From: Bacteroidetes bacterium UBA6063
GTDB lineage: Bacteria; Bacteroidota; Bacteroidia; NS11-12g; UBA9320
Assembly (NCBI GenBank): GCA_002428905.1
Contig: DIYD01000005.1
Location: 1 to 26,757, forward strand
Length of the DNA: 26,757 nucleotides
Reading direction: 5' to 3'
In this document: piece by piece, positions 17,456-26,115 of the stretch
Position numbering within the stretch: the first letter of the stretch is position 1
Layout of the letters: the number at the start of each line of letters is the position of its first letter
The notes under the pieces: generated by a model
Database searches by the model: none
Told to the model about the DNA's origin: nothing
What the model saw: the letters and a program-made list of their open reading frames with translations, nothing else
Position numbers and translations under genes: made by a program

Positions 17456-18157
17456 CTACCCGCCAATGGTATGATGTGCGCTAAATTGAAGTTGCTTTTT
17501 CGCCCAATTGTCTGTTGTTTGCTCCATAACACCAAGTTGAAGCCGTAGATGCGGACTCAATCGATATCCTACACCTCCATATAAACGATTGCGGTCAAAT
17601 ACTTCGGTTTTTTGGGTAGAGCTCACCTTACGTTGTCCGTTGATAAACAATTCATTATACAACGCCAGATAAATAGAGCCGTCTTCCATTGTTTTGGTGT
17701 TCAAGGGTACATTTAGAAACAAGGCATATCGGTAACGGGATCTAAAATCCTGTTGCTCAACCCAACGTTCCTCATATCGAAATCGGTGATTGATGACAAA
17801 GCGCGAGGCTACTACATTCTTAATAAGAGCCTCCTGGTATATCCGGTGCTCCATTACCTCATCCGTACTTGAACCATAAACCCCTGTGGTAATATTGGCA
17901 TACCCCAGGGTAAACTTGATTCGAGAATCTTCCGGTTGATAGGTCAAACCACCTCTAAGCATAAGCTGCTCTTTGTCGGATGCGGGTTTCCAGCTACGCC
18001 ATTGCACGTCTCCCTGTAATCCCCAAGGAGTATTCTTATTCGCAGTTGACCAGAAATACATATACCAGGCCCCCATTTGATCCTCGTCGGGTTGCGCTAA
18101 TCCAAGGTTAGATATCCCAAAGAGCATGATCAATACCAAAATCCATTTCTTTGCCAT
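17456..18157 (-). CDS. DUF2490 domain-containing outer membrane protein
   Basis: From the ATG at 18157 the product has 233 residues; an upstream start at 18292 would place 45 unconvincing residues before the signal peptide MAKKWILVLIMLFGISNLGLAQ. The mature part is strand-rich (MGAWYMYFWSTA, GLQGDVQWRSWK, HRIYQEALIKN, NHRFRYEERWV, RLYGGVGYRLSPHLRLQLGV), matching DUF2490 proteins, which are predicted to be small outer-membrane beta-barrels. The role is unknown. It is divergent from the SGNH-hydrolase-like gene across about 73 bp and upstream of the LRR gene by 83 bp. Confidence 0.88.
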   Translation of the reverse strand: MAKKWILVLIMLFGISNLGLAQPDEDQMGAWYMYFWSTANKNTPWGLQGDVQWRSWKPASDKEQLMLRGGLTYQPEDSRIKFTLGYANITTGVYGSSTDEVMEHRIYQEALIKNVVASRFVINHRFRYEERWVEQQDFRSRYRYALFLNVPLNTKTMEDGSIYLALYNELFINGQRKVSSTQKTEVFDRNRLYGGVGYRLSPHLRLQLGVMEQTTDNWAKKQLQFSAHHTIGG

Positions 18158-18230
18158 AAATTGAATCCGTTCTAGTTTATCACAAAGAAACCGGCTTACT
18201 TTAAATTTTCGTTTATCAACCCCAGTAATT

Positions 18231-19484
18231 TTGCACACACTTAGAAGACTCAAATCCATCTTAACCCTTTCATTACTGCTGTGTATAAGCACAACCGCAT
18301 TGGCCCAGACACATGTTCTGTTTCTAGGTAACAGCTATACAGGTGTTAACGATTTACCCAGCCTGGTTAAACAAGTAGCATTGTCGGCAGGCGATACGTT
18401 TGTTGTGGAGAGCAGAACACCAGGTGGAAGACAAATTAAACAACATGCACAGGACCCTCTTGTCTATTCCATGCTGCGATCAAAAAAATGGGATTATGTA
18501 GTGATTCAGTGTCAAAGTCAGGAACCTTCCTTATTTCCAGGATATGTCAATGCCAATGTGTTTCCATACGCCAAGGCCTTATGCGATAGTATTCGCAACA
18601 TAGATTCGTGCACGGTTCCTATATTTTATATGACCTGGGGTCGAAAAAACGGTGATGCACAGAACTGTTCAAACTGGCCGCCGTCCTGCACGTATAAAGG
18701 AATGGACTCCATATTGTACATGAATTACCAAAAAATGGGTAAAGACAACAACGCCGAAGTATCACCGGTGGGAGCAGTATGGCACCGTTTGCGCGATAGC
18801 ACAAATCTTGAGTTATATCGACCCGATGGATCGCACCCATCTTATATCGGTTCAATGGCGGCAGCGTATACCTTTTATACTGCAATTACCCGAAAAAGTC
18901 CGCGAAAAAGCTCTTATCAAATTGGATTGAAACCGAGTGAAGCAGAAGCAATTCAAACCGCAGTCGAAGAAGTACTTTACAATCGTTTAGATACATTTAA
19001 TATTGGAGTTGGCGATTTAAAGACGGACTTCACATATGAGCAAGACGAGTGTTCCTTTGTTTTTTTGGGGAAATCTGGATTTGACTCCTATTTATGGGAC
19101 TTTGGTGACGGCACAGCTTCCAACGCACCTTCGCGATCAAAAACTTTTCAACCCGGAACATATTGGGTAAAACTAACCACTACACGTTGCGGGAAAACCA
19201 GTATTGACTCTCAACAAGTAAGCTGCAAAAATTTAAACATTGATGCCATCGACGGTGAGTCGGGATACGTACAACCGAATCCAAGTCAAGGTTTGTTTTC
19301 CGTATCCAGGGGGTTTACCATACAATCAATCTATACGCTGGATGGCAGACGATTAAACTTCAAATCCGTATCAAGCCGCTCCTATCGGATAACCGATCAC
19401 TTAGCTCCCCAATGGGTTGTCTTACACATGAGGAACGCAAAGAACGAGCAGGTCTACACCAGGCTTGCCATTCAAAACGATTAA
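18231..19484 (+). CDS. SGNH/GDSL hydrolase-like T9SS protein with PKD domain
   Basis: The frame has no ATG before its signal peptide (RRLKSILTLSLLLCISTTALAQ), so the TTG at 18231 is taken as start; this is uncertain. The mature protein begins with THVLFLGNSYT, where GNS carries the likely nucleophile (about residue 33). An Asp-x-x-His pair follows in DGSHPS (D199, H202), as in SGNH-type esterases. A PKD-like domain (YLWDFGDGTAS, near 286) and a T9SS-type C-terminal domain (YVQPNPSQGLF near 346) follow. It is probably a surface or secreted esterase acting on an acyl or carbohydrate ester. The TAA stop overlaps the stop of the convergent archaemetzincin gene by four bases. Confidence 0.85.
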   Translation: MHTLRRLKSILTLSLLLCISTTALAQTHVLFLGNSYTGVNDLPSLVKQVALSAGDTFVVESRTPGGRQIKQHAQDPLVYSMLRSKKWDYVVIQCQSQEPSLFPGYVNANVFPYAKALCDSIRNIDSCTVPIFYMTWGRKNGDAQNCSNWPPSCTYKGMDSILYMNYQKMGKDNNAEVSPVGAVWHRLRDSTNLELYRPDGSHPSYIGSMAAAYTFYTAITRKSPRKSSYQIGLKPSEAEAIQTAVEEVLYNRLDTFNIGVGDLKTDFTYEQDECSFVFLGKSGFDSYLWDFGDGTASNAPSRSKTFQPGTYWVKLTTTRCGKTSIDSQQVSCKNLNIDAIDGESGYVQPNPSQGLFSVSRGFTIQSIYTLDGRRLNFKSVSSRSYRITDHLAPQWVVLHMRNAKNEQVYTRLAIQND

Positions 19485-20137
19485 TCGACTTTCTTCTTGC
19501 ATTTTGTACATAGGCTCAATGGTTCTCCGTCGATTGTTTTTATGGTCTCCACGGCGTCCTTCATCACACACGGCATACCACTATCACAGTGCTTAAGGCC
19601 CATGTTATGACCGATTTCATGTACACACACTTTTCTTAACCGACTAATTAACAACGACTTATCTTCATTTTTGAGACGAAACGTTGAAACTACAGAAGCG
19701 GTGCCCGGGCGTTGGCCCAGACCAAATATCCCCCAATCATAGTACTTGCTTTCAGGCTCTTTCACTTTACCGTATTTGTCGTGTTTGGTTGTAGAAATAT
19801 CAAACATGGTCAAGCCCTGAATATAATGGACAGTATCGGTTCGCACTGAGTTTAAAAATCGTAACAGTTTATCGGCACGGTATCGAGGAGATTTCACATT
19901 GATGAATGTTGCCTTAGGGATGTCCATATCCGTTCGAATGACGGTTTCTAACCCATAGATCTCTTTAATCGAAACCGAAACACTATCCATCCATGCATTG
20001 TCAAAATCACCCAGGGGTTGCAAGGCTACTCGATTGGTGTGGTGCGTATCGATGCACGACTGAAAGCCAAACAATAGGCACAAAACTGGAATCAGGGACC
20101 GAAGTGGAACTCGATTTAGCGGGAACAATCTACTCAT
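19481..20137 (-). CDS. Archaemetzincin-like zinc metallopeptidase lipoprotein
   Basis: The 218-residue product (ATG at 20137; a TTG three codons upstream is rejected) begins with a lipoprotein signal (CLLFGFQSC), placing it in the envelope. The catalytic motif HEIGHNMGLKHC near residue 173 is followed by CVM, 17 residues and CTKC, the layout of archaemetzincins (HExxHxxGx3C...CxMx17CxxC). The spacing between the first two of these Cys is 5 residues here against 4 in the published motif. The two His and third His bind catalytic zinc, and the Cys residues a structural zinc. Substrate unknown. It is monocistronic as far as visible, with its own promoter. Confidence 0.88.
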   Translation of the reverse strand: MSRLFPLNRVPLRSLIPVLCLLFGFQSCIDTHHTNRVALQPLGDFDNAWMDSVSVSIKEIYGLETVIRTDMDIPKATFINVKSPRYRADKLLRFLNSVRTDTVHYIQGLTMFDISTTKHDKYGKVKEPESKYYDWGIFGLGQRPGTASVVSTFRLKNEDKSLLISRLRKVCVHEIGHNMGLKHCDSGMPCVMKDAVETIKTIDGEPLSLCTKCKKKVD

Positions 20138-20207
20138 ATTCAACAATTAGTCCGACCAGTTAACAATTCCTGAAACAAAATGTGCTTAGCGGCCTGGTGG
20201 GATCGAT

Positions 20208-20237
20208 CAAATGTAACCGATTTTCCTAAATAGTCAA
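20208..20237 (-). promoter_or_regulatory. Promoter of the archaemetzincin gene
   Basis: On the minus strand TTG (20237-20235), a 19-base spacer and TACATTTG (20215-20208) match the Bacteroidota consensus TTG-N17-23-TAnnTTTG exactly. The leader to the ATG at 20137 would be roughly 65 bases. Confidence 0.7.
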
Positions 20238-20268
20238 GACTACCCGATGTCCACAAAAGCGTTTGGAG

Positions 20269-21297
20269 CTATCGTCGAATTTCCCTTTCCAGTTTGTCCA
20301 GGCTGTAATACTGAAACGTTTTGTCGTCTGACATGATAACGAGCATCCCGTTCGGGAAAGTAGAGTTTAAACTTCGGTTTATAACTTCTATACCATCTGT
20401 CTCCTGTGCTGATAAAGGCAAATAGCCAACGTATGAATTATCACGACGATTATATACGTTAATCGTATTGGCTGCCTGATTTGAGACGAATACATAACCT
20501 TGACCCGCTTTGGTGGCCCAAAGTGCAATACCTTCACGATCTTCAGTAAAATCAGATTGGCCAAACGAACCAATTTCCTTATTACCTTTTTCAGGTTGAG
20601 CAAAATATTTCCGTACACCATAAGCTTCATCCGAATAATATACGTATCCAAGCTCCTGATCCACCATGAGAGCTTCGATTTCTGAATCTCCCCCACTGAA
20701 CCGACCAAATTTCCTGACCAATTCCAAAGATGCACGTCGATTAGAATCTATATTAATTTCATACTGCCAGATATAAGTACCGTCTGTTGGTCCAGACTTG
20801 CGACTTACAAAAAGATACACTGAACTGTCTGTCTGGTTTTGGTATAATGCGACCCCCATAGGTAATCGAAATGCACCTTCAGGCTCACCCTCAAAAACTG
20901 TAATACCATCATTATCGATAGGTACCAGCTCTGGAATACTAAATATCCGCACTCGGTTTAGTGGTCGTTCTACGGTAACCAGTATATCGATCTTAACTCC
21001 AGACAACGTGTAACAGTCTTGAGCAATGTCTACATTGTTAGGGTAATTAAGGCCCGAAATCTGCGCAACAATCTTCCCTTCCAAATCGAAAGCGAATACG
21101 CTACCTTCATTTTCTTTATCGGTTCCATACACCAGGCTTTGTTCGGGTGCTTCCTCGTTAAACCAAATTGCAGGGTCATCGGTATCATAATTCACCTTAT
21201 CGGTAACAACATCCGGTTTAACTAACGTATTATCTGAACCTGCACAAGAGAAGAACGCAACTAAGCCTAAGAGGATAGAAAAATTATAATCTTTCAT
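20269..21297 (-). CDS. Beta-propeller phytase (3-phytase) lipoprotein
   Basis: Beta-propeller phytases remove phosphate from myo-inositol hexakisphosphate, using calcium ions. The 342-residue product starts at the ATG at 21297, which overlaps the TAA of the receptor gene by one base. A lipobox (GLVAFFSC) anchors it. Family landmarks in order are TDDPAIWFN, GTDKENEGSVFAFDLEGK, YPNNVD, DSEIEALMVDQELGYVYYSDEAYGVRKY (the acidic calcium-binding segment), DREGIALW, GQGYVFVSNQ, and ETDGIEVINRSLNSTFPNGMLVI near the end. The SNR segment is replaced by VERPLNR. It is the last gene of the locus. Enzyme class is strong; phytate as the true substrate is likely but not proven. Confidence 0.9.
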   Translation of the reverse strand: MKDYNFSILLGLVAFFSCAGSDNTLVKPDVVTDKVNYDTDDPAIWFNEEAPEQSLVYGTDKENEGSVFAFDLEGKIVAQISGLNYPNNVDIAQDCYTLSGVKIDILVTVERPLNRVRIFSIPELVPIDNDGITVFEGEPEGAFRLPMGVALYQNQTDSSVYLFVSRKSGPTDGTYIWQYEINIDSNRRASLELVRKFGRFSGGDSEIEALMVDQELGYVYYSDEAYGVRKYFAQPEKGNKEIGSFGQSDFTEDREGIALWATKAGQGYVFVSNQAANTINVYNRRDNSYVGYLPLSAQETDGIEVINRSLNSTFPNGMLVIMSDDKTFQYYSLDKLEREIRR

Positions 21298-24245
21298 TAA
21301 TATGTTAATCTTAACCCAAATCGGGTATACCATGAGTAGTATTCTAATTTCTGAATATTGCTTTGTTCACCTATGTAGTACCGCAATGGTGTATCTGTAA
21401 TATTAATACAGTCTATGAAGACGTTGAAGTTTTTACGAATGCTGTAGTTTGCCGTTAAATCCAATCGAAGTGCCGCATCGTAATACACATCAAAATCAGG
21501 ATCCGGACCGATTTGCATTAAGAAGTCGGATTGATAATTGCTTGATAATCGGATAAAGATCTTTTTATAATCGTAAAACAGTCCAACGTTTGCAGCATGT
21601 GTGGCCTGACCAGGCAATGAAATTCGTTCACTGCCGTCTTGCTCGAAAAAGACCGATAAATCGTCTTCCAACGGGTTGATTATGATCGCTTCCGCGTAGT
21701 TCGCTGGAACCCGCTTAGGGATGTAAGCATTAGCATCGGTAAAGGTGTAGTTTGAGAATATTCCAATTCTACTCAAAAAACCGGTCAAGAAATCAAACTT
21801 AAACTGGGCCTGAAACTCAGCGCCAAACACCTGTGCGTTCCTACCATTAAGGGGTTTAGTAAACTCAAAAATTGGAAAATTACCTGAACCGGGTTCGCCT
21901 TCACGGCCAAAACGCTTATAGGAAAACACAAAATCTTCAATACCCTTATAAAACAGACCAGCAGAAAAGATCGAGCGTGAGTGATATCGCTCAATCATGA
22001 CATCCACATTTGTTGACCTTGGGTAATTAAGGTTGGGGTTACCAATGGTCACCTCATTTCTGTCTTCTTCTCTTGAAGGAATTAAATCGGAATAATTTGG
22101 TCTGGAATAGGTATATGTGGTTGCAAACCTTAGGTTCACTCGAGGTGTAAGAGCGTATTTAAACTGCACCTGAGGAAGCAGAAAATGTTGTGTTTTTGAA
22201 TTCTGCAAGGTATCCAAACTCACAAATTTATTACCGTTCAATATAACAGCCCTGCCATTATTTCTCAACACATCAGTCAACTCGTATCGTAGTCCACCCA
22301 GTATCATCAATCGCTTAAATCGATGACGAGCCATTAAGTATCCGGCATAGATATTCTCTTTGAAATCGTAATCCGAGTTGTAACTGTTCTTTCGCGTTTC
22401 ATTCCGATCAATTACAAAGAACTGAGGGAAAAACTCATAGAATTCGTTAATAGCCATCGCGTTAGGCATGTTGGACATCGTGTATCCCTGCCCCAGTAAA
22501 TTGTCGGTATAAAAACCATCTGAGACTCCGGTTAGTCGAAGTGTATCGCCCATTCCCGGGTACAAATTTGAAGTAACCCTGTAGGCCCCAAGGACGTTTG
22601 ACACCACGTTTCGCGATTTAACACGTGATCTTAACTTACCTCCGAGCTTTATAATACCTAATTGATTCGAGTCCTTTTTATAGGTGTACTGAAGGTTAAA
22701 CCTGGGTGTCAAGAGCAATTCACGGGTTTTAGAATCTTCAAACAAAAGCTCATCGAAATCATAGTTCGTATAATCTGTGGCGTTGGTTGCATTCTGCTCA
22801 TTTGGGAAGGTAGCCTTTGGGAAATCGGTATCCATGTCCTCAAACTTGATGGCCACGGCTTGTCCCGGACTATCAAACGATAATTCTACACGATCTGGTT
22901 CTTGTTCCTGTGCGAATGAGTAGAACATCTGATAATCGACTTTCCACCGACGAAATTTATGCTTACCTCCAATGCTGGAAGTATACAAATCCTGATACTT
23001 GGTTCGATCTTTTAGGTCGTGTTTGATTCCACCGTATAAGAAATAATTTTCATCCAGCGGGTCTTCCAGGTCGTAAATCAATCGCCTCCTAACCTCGTCA
23101 TCGGTAAAGCGATTAAACATCGATTTGATGTAAAAGCTGTGATTCTTGTTAAGATCAAATACGAAACTCGGACTTACACTCATACGCGTACGTTGAATAG
23201 TATAATGCCTCAATTGGGCTTCCCTGAAATGGAGGTGGTAATTGTCTCTACCATCATCCTGGCCATTAAAAAAAGGGCCCTTTATAAACTTGTATTCGAT
23301 GTTATCAGCCCCTTGGTTATTCTGAAAGTAACTCGCATTAACCTGAACGCTTAGTTTTTTGTAAGCAGCTCCGAACGACAATTGCCCATTGTATAAGGGT
23401 ACCTGGCGAAGATTGTTGTAACCCGAAGCCAATGCCATGCTAAACGTTGGCTGACTACTCTTATGCGTTTTGGTTACGATATTCACTGCACCACCGATTG
23501 CATCCCCATCCATATCTGGTGTAAGGACTTTAGTCACTTCTATGCGCTCGATCTGGTCAGAAGGTATGATATCCATTCCAATATAACGGTAACTGCCCTC
23601 TGGTGATGAAACTTGTTCACCGTTAATAGTGAAGTTGGTAAACTGTGGTGGGGTACCCCGTAATTGCACGTATCGGCCCTCCCCCTGATCTCTCATCAAT
23701 GTGATACCGGGTACACGCTGCAGCACTTCAGCTGCGTTTAGATCAGGAAAAGTAACAATTTGTTCGGCAGAAACAATGTTGACGATGTTGTCCGCCTTTT
23801 TCATATCTACCAGTGCCTTGATTTGCTGACTGGCGATGCCACCAATCACAACGGTATTCATGATGTGAGAGGTAAATCGCATCTCTACCCGAATGTTTCG
23901 CACATTAGAAGACGAATTAAATGTGATCTCTTCGTCATAGCATCCAACATAACTGATCACTAAGGTAAATTTCTCATTCGGCAGGTTGGTCAGCGTAAAT
24001 TGACCACGTTCATTTGTCGATGTAGCCAGATCAGACCCCTTGAGCTTAACCAGCGCTTCTACCAAACCTTGCTGATTGGCCGAATCAACCACCATTCCCG
24101 TTACCGTTCTTTGAGCTTTAGCAGTGGCAACAAAGAGTAATATCAACATAAAAAGAGCTCCAAGCAGTCTGCCGAATTCGACACATAAAAGAAGGGAAGG
24201 CTTGCGCCCTCCCTCCGGAAGATTATTGATAATTTTAGTGTTCAA
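21297..24245 (-). CDS. TonB-dependent outer membrane receptor of the phytase locus
   Basis: This is an outer-membrane gated channel energised by TonB. After a signal sequence (ending VATAKAQ) comes a carboxypeptidase-regulatory-like domain (about 47-130, RTVTGMVVDS...ERGQFTLTNLP). A plug domain follows with ADNIVNIVSAEQI, DLNAAEVLQRVPGI, LRGTPPQFTNFTING and the DAIGGAVNIVT end (to about 265), and then a long beta-barrel finishing LRLTY. The plug style resembles TIGR01782 receptors. It is directly followed by the phytase with a one-base overlap, so inositol phosphates or phosphate esters are plausible ligands. The annotated 5' end uses TTG (24245); the only in-frame ATG before the hydrophobic stretch ends is at 24149, which would leave a 13-residue signal. 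A terminator-like hairpin sits inside this uncertain start region. Confidence 0.9.
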   Translation of the reverse strand: MNTKIINNLPEGGRKPSLLLCVEFGRLLGALFMLILLFVATAKAQRTVTGMVVDSANQQGLVEALVKLKGSDLATSTNERGQFTLTNLPNEKFTLVISYVGCYDEEITFNSSSNVRNIRVEMRFTSHIMNTVVIGGIASQQIKALVDMKKADNIVNIVSAEQIVTFPDLNAAEVLQRVPGITLMRDQGEGRYVQLRGTPPQFTNFTINGEQVSSPEGSYRYIGMDIIPSDQIERIEVTKVLTPDMDGDAIGGAVNIVTKTHKSSQPTFSMALASGYNNLRQVPLYNGQLSFGAAYKKLSVQVNASYFQNNQGADNIEYKFIKGPFFNGQDDGRDNYHLHFREAQLRHYTIQRTRMSVSPSFVFDLNKNHSFYIKSMFNRFTDDEVRRRLIYDLEDPLDENYFLYGGIKHDLKDRTKYQDLYTSSIGGKHKFRRWKVDYQMFYSFAQEQEPDRVELSFDSPGQAVAIKFEDMDTDFPKATFPNEQNATNATDYTNYDFDELLFEDSKTRELLLTPRFNLQYTYKKDSNQLGIIKLGGKLRSRVKSRNVVSNVLGAYRVTSNLYPGMGDTLRLTGVSDGFYTDNLLGQGYTMSNMPNAMAINEFYEFFPQFFVIDRNETRKNSYNSDYDFKENIYAGYLMARHRFKRLMILGGLRYELTDVLRNNGRAVILNGNKFVSLDTLQNSKTQHFLLPQVQFKYALTPRVNLRFATTYTYSRPNYSDLIPSREEDRNEVTIGNPNLNYPRSTNVDVMIERYHSRSIFSAGLFYKGIEDFVFSYKRFGREGEPGSGNFPIFEFTKPLNGRNAQVFGAEFQAQFKFDFLTGFLSRIGIFSNYTFTDANAYIPKRVPANYAEAIIINPLEDDLSVFFEQDGSERISLPGQATHAANVGLFYDYKKIFIRLSSNYQSDFLMQIGPDPDFDVYYDAALRLDLTANYSIRKNFNVFIDCINITDTPLRYYIGEQSNIQKLEYYSWYTRFGLRLTY
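24187..24216 (-). terminator. Terminator-like hairpin between the T9SS gene and the receptor
   Basis: On the minus strand GGAGGGAGGGC, a GCAA tetraloop (GNRA type) and GCCTTCCCTTC form an 11-bp stem with two G-U wobbles, followed by TTTT. This is the structure of an intrinsic terminator, 42 bases after the stop of the tandem-domain T9SS gene. It also falls inside the open reading frame used as the receptor's 5' end, so it may be an attenuator or the frame may start later. Confidence 0.75.
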
Positions 24246-24257
24246 GGCAGTCTCGAA

Positions 24258-25874
24258 TTATTTTACCACAACTACCTTATGCGTAGATTTCAGGTTGTTT
24301 TGCACAACTTCTATGTAGTAAATACCTGTATTCAATTCAGATGTATTCATAGCGTAAATTGTCTTTCCACCCAATTTTTCACCTGTCATCACAACTTGAC
24401 CCAAATCAGAAATTAGGCGAATCTCAGCAGGAGATGTTGAAACTGTAGATATGTTAATCACATTTTCTGCTGGATTTGGATACACCTTAGCAGTATTGGC
24501 TGTAATGCGTTTGACACTGGAGTTACCACTGGCAGAGGAGTAATACACCACTAATGTAGGTATGCGCTCAGGATGGTTTTTACCGTCACCACCGTCTTCC
24601 GGGTCAGCGATATTCTCAAACGACTCCCACTCACGTGCATTTTCATCGTCACTTGGCCCCTGGTTTTCACCGGCGAATATAAAGGCCATAGCATTACCCG
24701 ATTTCCAACCGTTTCGATCAACAACCTCTTGAACAATGGTTGAGATATCTGGAGTACGGTGCTTGGTCCAAAGTCCCCACTCTACATCAACCGTCCATAA
24801 TAATGAAGCCTTGGTTTTCGGTCGGGCTGTTATTAGATCTTTTTCATTAAATGTCTCCGCATTGTCGGTATTATCCGCAGTAATGGTAAGCTTGGCTATA
24901 TCACTTTTTGCTTTGGCCTCGTGCGAATACACTTCGATAAATGCGGAGTCGATTACTGCTCCTTGAGGAACGTGAATATTTTGGAAACGCATGCCCGCGG
25001 TTAAGGTATTCTGATCCTCCGCTGCGCCTTCCCATCCAGCATCTATATCGTCATCAAATAAGGCGTCAATTTCGTTATTTTCCTGCTCTGCATCATCTGA
25101 AGATGCTGCAAATGTTACACCGTCTTCAGTAATTGTATCGGTAGCAATAATTTTCATCTCCGCGCGAGCCGAACTCACTGTGAAGTATACAACCAGTTCT
25201 GGGATACGCTCCGGGTGATTTTTACCATCACCTCCGTCTTCAGGATCGGCAATATTTTCGAATGACTCCCACTCCCTCGCATTTTCGTCATCACTTGGTC
25301 CCTGATTTTCACCTGCAATGATAAATGCAATGGCGTTGCCTACTTTCCAGTCTTTCTGGTCTATCAACTCCTGAACAATAGAAGAAACATCGGCAGTTCG
25401 TTCCTTTGACCAAAGTCCCCACTCTTCATTAACTGTCCATTTTACGGAAGCCTTAGTCTTTGTTCGAGCAGATATTAAGTCCTTTTCGTTAAACGTAGGG
25501 GCATTGGCCGTCTTATGGCCTGTTATTGTAAGTTTTGCCTCATCCATTTTTCCTTTAGCCTCATGGGAATGAATAATCATATACGCAGAATCAATTTTAG
25601 CTCCTTTTGGTACACTAATGTTTTGAAAACGCATACCTGCGGTTAGGATGTTTTGATCTTCTGCTGCACCTTCCCACCCTGCGTCGATGTCGTCATCGAA
25701 CAAGGCATCTATTTCATTGTTCTCCTGTTCCGCATCATCAGATGACGCGGCGAATGTTACACCATCATCGGTAATGGTATCGGTGGCAATAATTTTTCGG
25801 CTGATTTTTAAACTTTGTGCAGAAACTGACGCTGCAATACACAAGGCAAATACGGGTAAAATAAATCGTGACAT
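24258..25874 (-). CDS. T9SS-secreted protein with two tandem acidic repeat domains
   Basis: From the ATG at 25874 (a GTG 21 bases upstream is rejected) the product has 538 residues. A signal peptide (RFILPVFALCIAASVSAQ) leads to two tandem copies of a 214-residue domain (about 27-240 and 241-447). Each opens KIIATDTIT(D/E)DGVTFA and has an acidic segment (DALFDDDIDAGWEG). Each then continues with AGMRFQNI, a GENQGPSDDENAREWESFE block and a final VVY strand. A T9SS type A tail follows (VYPNPAENVINIS near 466, TGIYYIEVV). From memory the domain resembles the 'SSDDAEE...VGLRF...SGNALAF' module found as an accessory domain in secreted phosphatase/phytase-type proteins of marine bacteria; this is a recollection, not a search. 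The location upstream of receptor and phytase genes fits. Function is otherwise unknown. Confidence 0.9.
   Translation of the reverse strand: MSRFILPVFALCIAASVSAQSLKISRKIIATDTITDDGVTFAASSDDAEQENNEIDALFDDDIDAGWEGAAEDQNILTAGMRFQNISVPKGAKIDSAYMIIHSHEAKGKMDEAKLTITGHKTANAPTFNEKDLISARTKTKASVKWTVNEEWGLWSKERTADVSSIVQELIDQKDWKVGNAIAFIIAGENQGPSDDENAREWESFENIADPEDGGDGKNHPERIPELVVYFTVSSARAEMKIIATDTITEDGVTFAASSDDAEQENNEIDALFDDDIDAGWEGAAEDQNTLTAGMRFQNIHVPQGAVIDSAFIEVYSHEAKAKSDIAKLTITADNTDNAETFNEKDLITARPKTKASLLWTVDVEWGLWTKHRTPDISTIVQEVVDRNGWKSGNAMAFIFAGENQGPSDDENAREWESFENIADPEDGGDGKNHPERIPTLVVYYSSASGNSSVKRITANTAKVYPNPAENVINISTVSTSPAEIRLISDLGQVVMTGEKLGGKTIYAMNTSELNTGIYYIEVVQNNLKSTHKVVVVK
24543..25796 (-). 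repeat. 642-bp direct repeat encoding the duplicated domain
   Basis: Two head-to-tail copies (about 25796-25155 and 25154-24543) encode the tandem domains. Long stretches, such as the GENQGPSDD...HPERIP block, are identical in protein yet differ at many third codon positions, which indicates an old duplication under purifying selection. Confidence 0.85.
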
Positions 25875-26115
25875 TGTTAACTTTTTTGATACCACGAAGT
25901 TTAGAACCAGAGTTACCTCTAGTATTTATGTAGGATTATATAACCGTTATCATCGGGTCATTACAATTACGATATTCTTAACCCTGGGTTACAACGATTA
26001 ACAAAAACTAAACTTCATTGCCTTCGATGTATACCCTTATCTTTTGAAATACGTTATGAATTCTGGCTTCAGTACAATTGTTTATTATCGTCTTTAGATA
26101 TTTTAATGCATTTCG

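Noticed and set aside
18158..18292. Longer start for the DUF2490 gene
   Set aside because: The extra 45 residues would precede an excellent signal peptide starting at the ATG at 18157 and overlap the divergent gene.
25940..25950. Small ATAAC/GTTAT inverted repeat between divergent genes
   Set aside because: At five bases per arm it is expected by chance and has no supporting promoter nearby.
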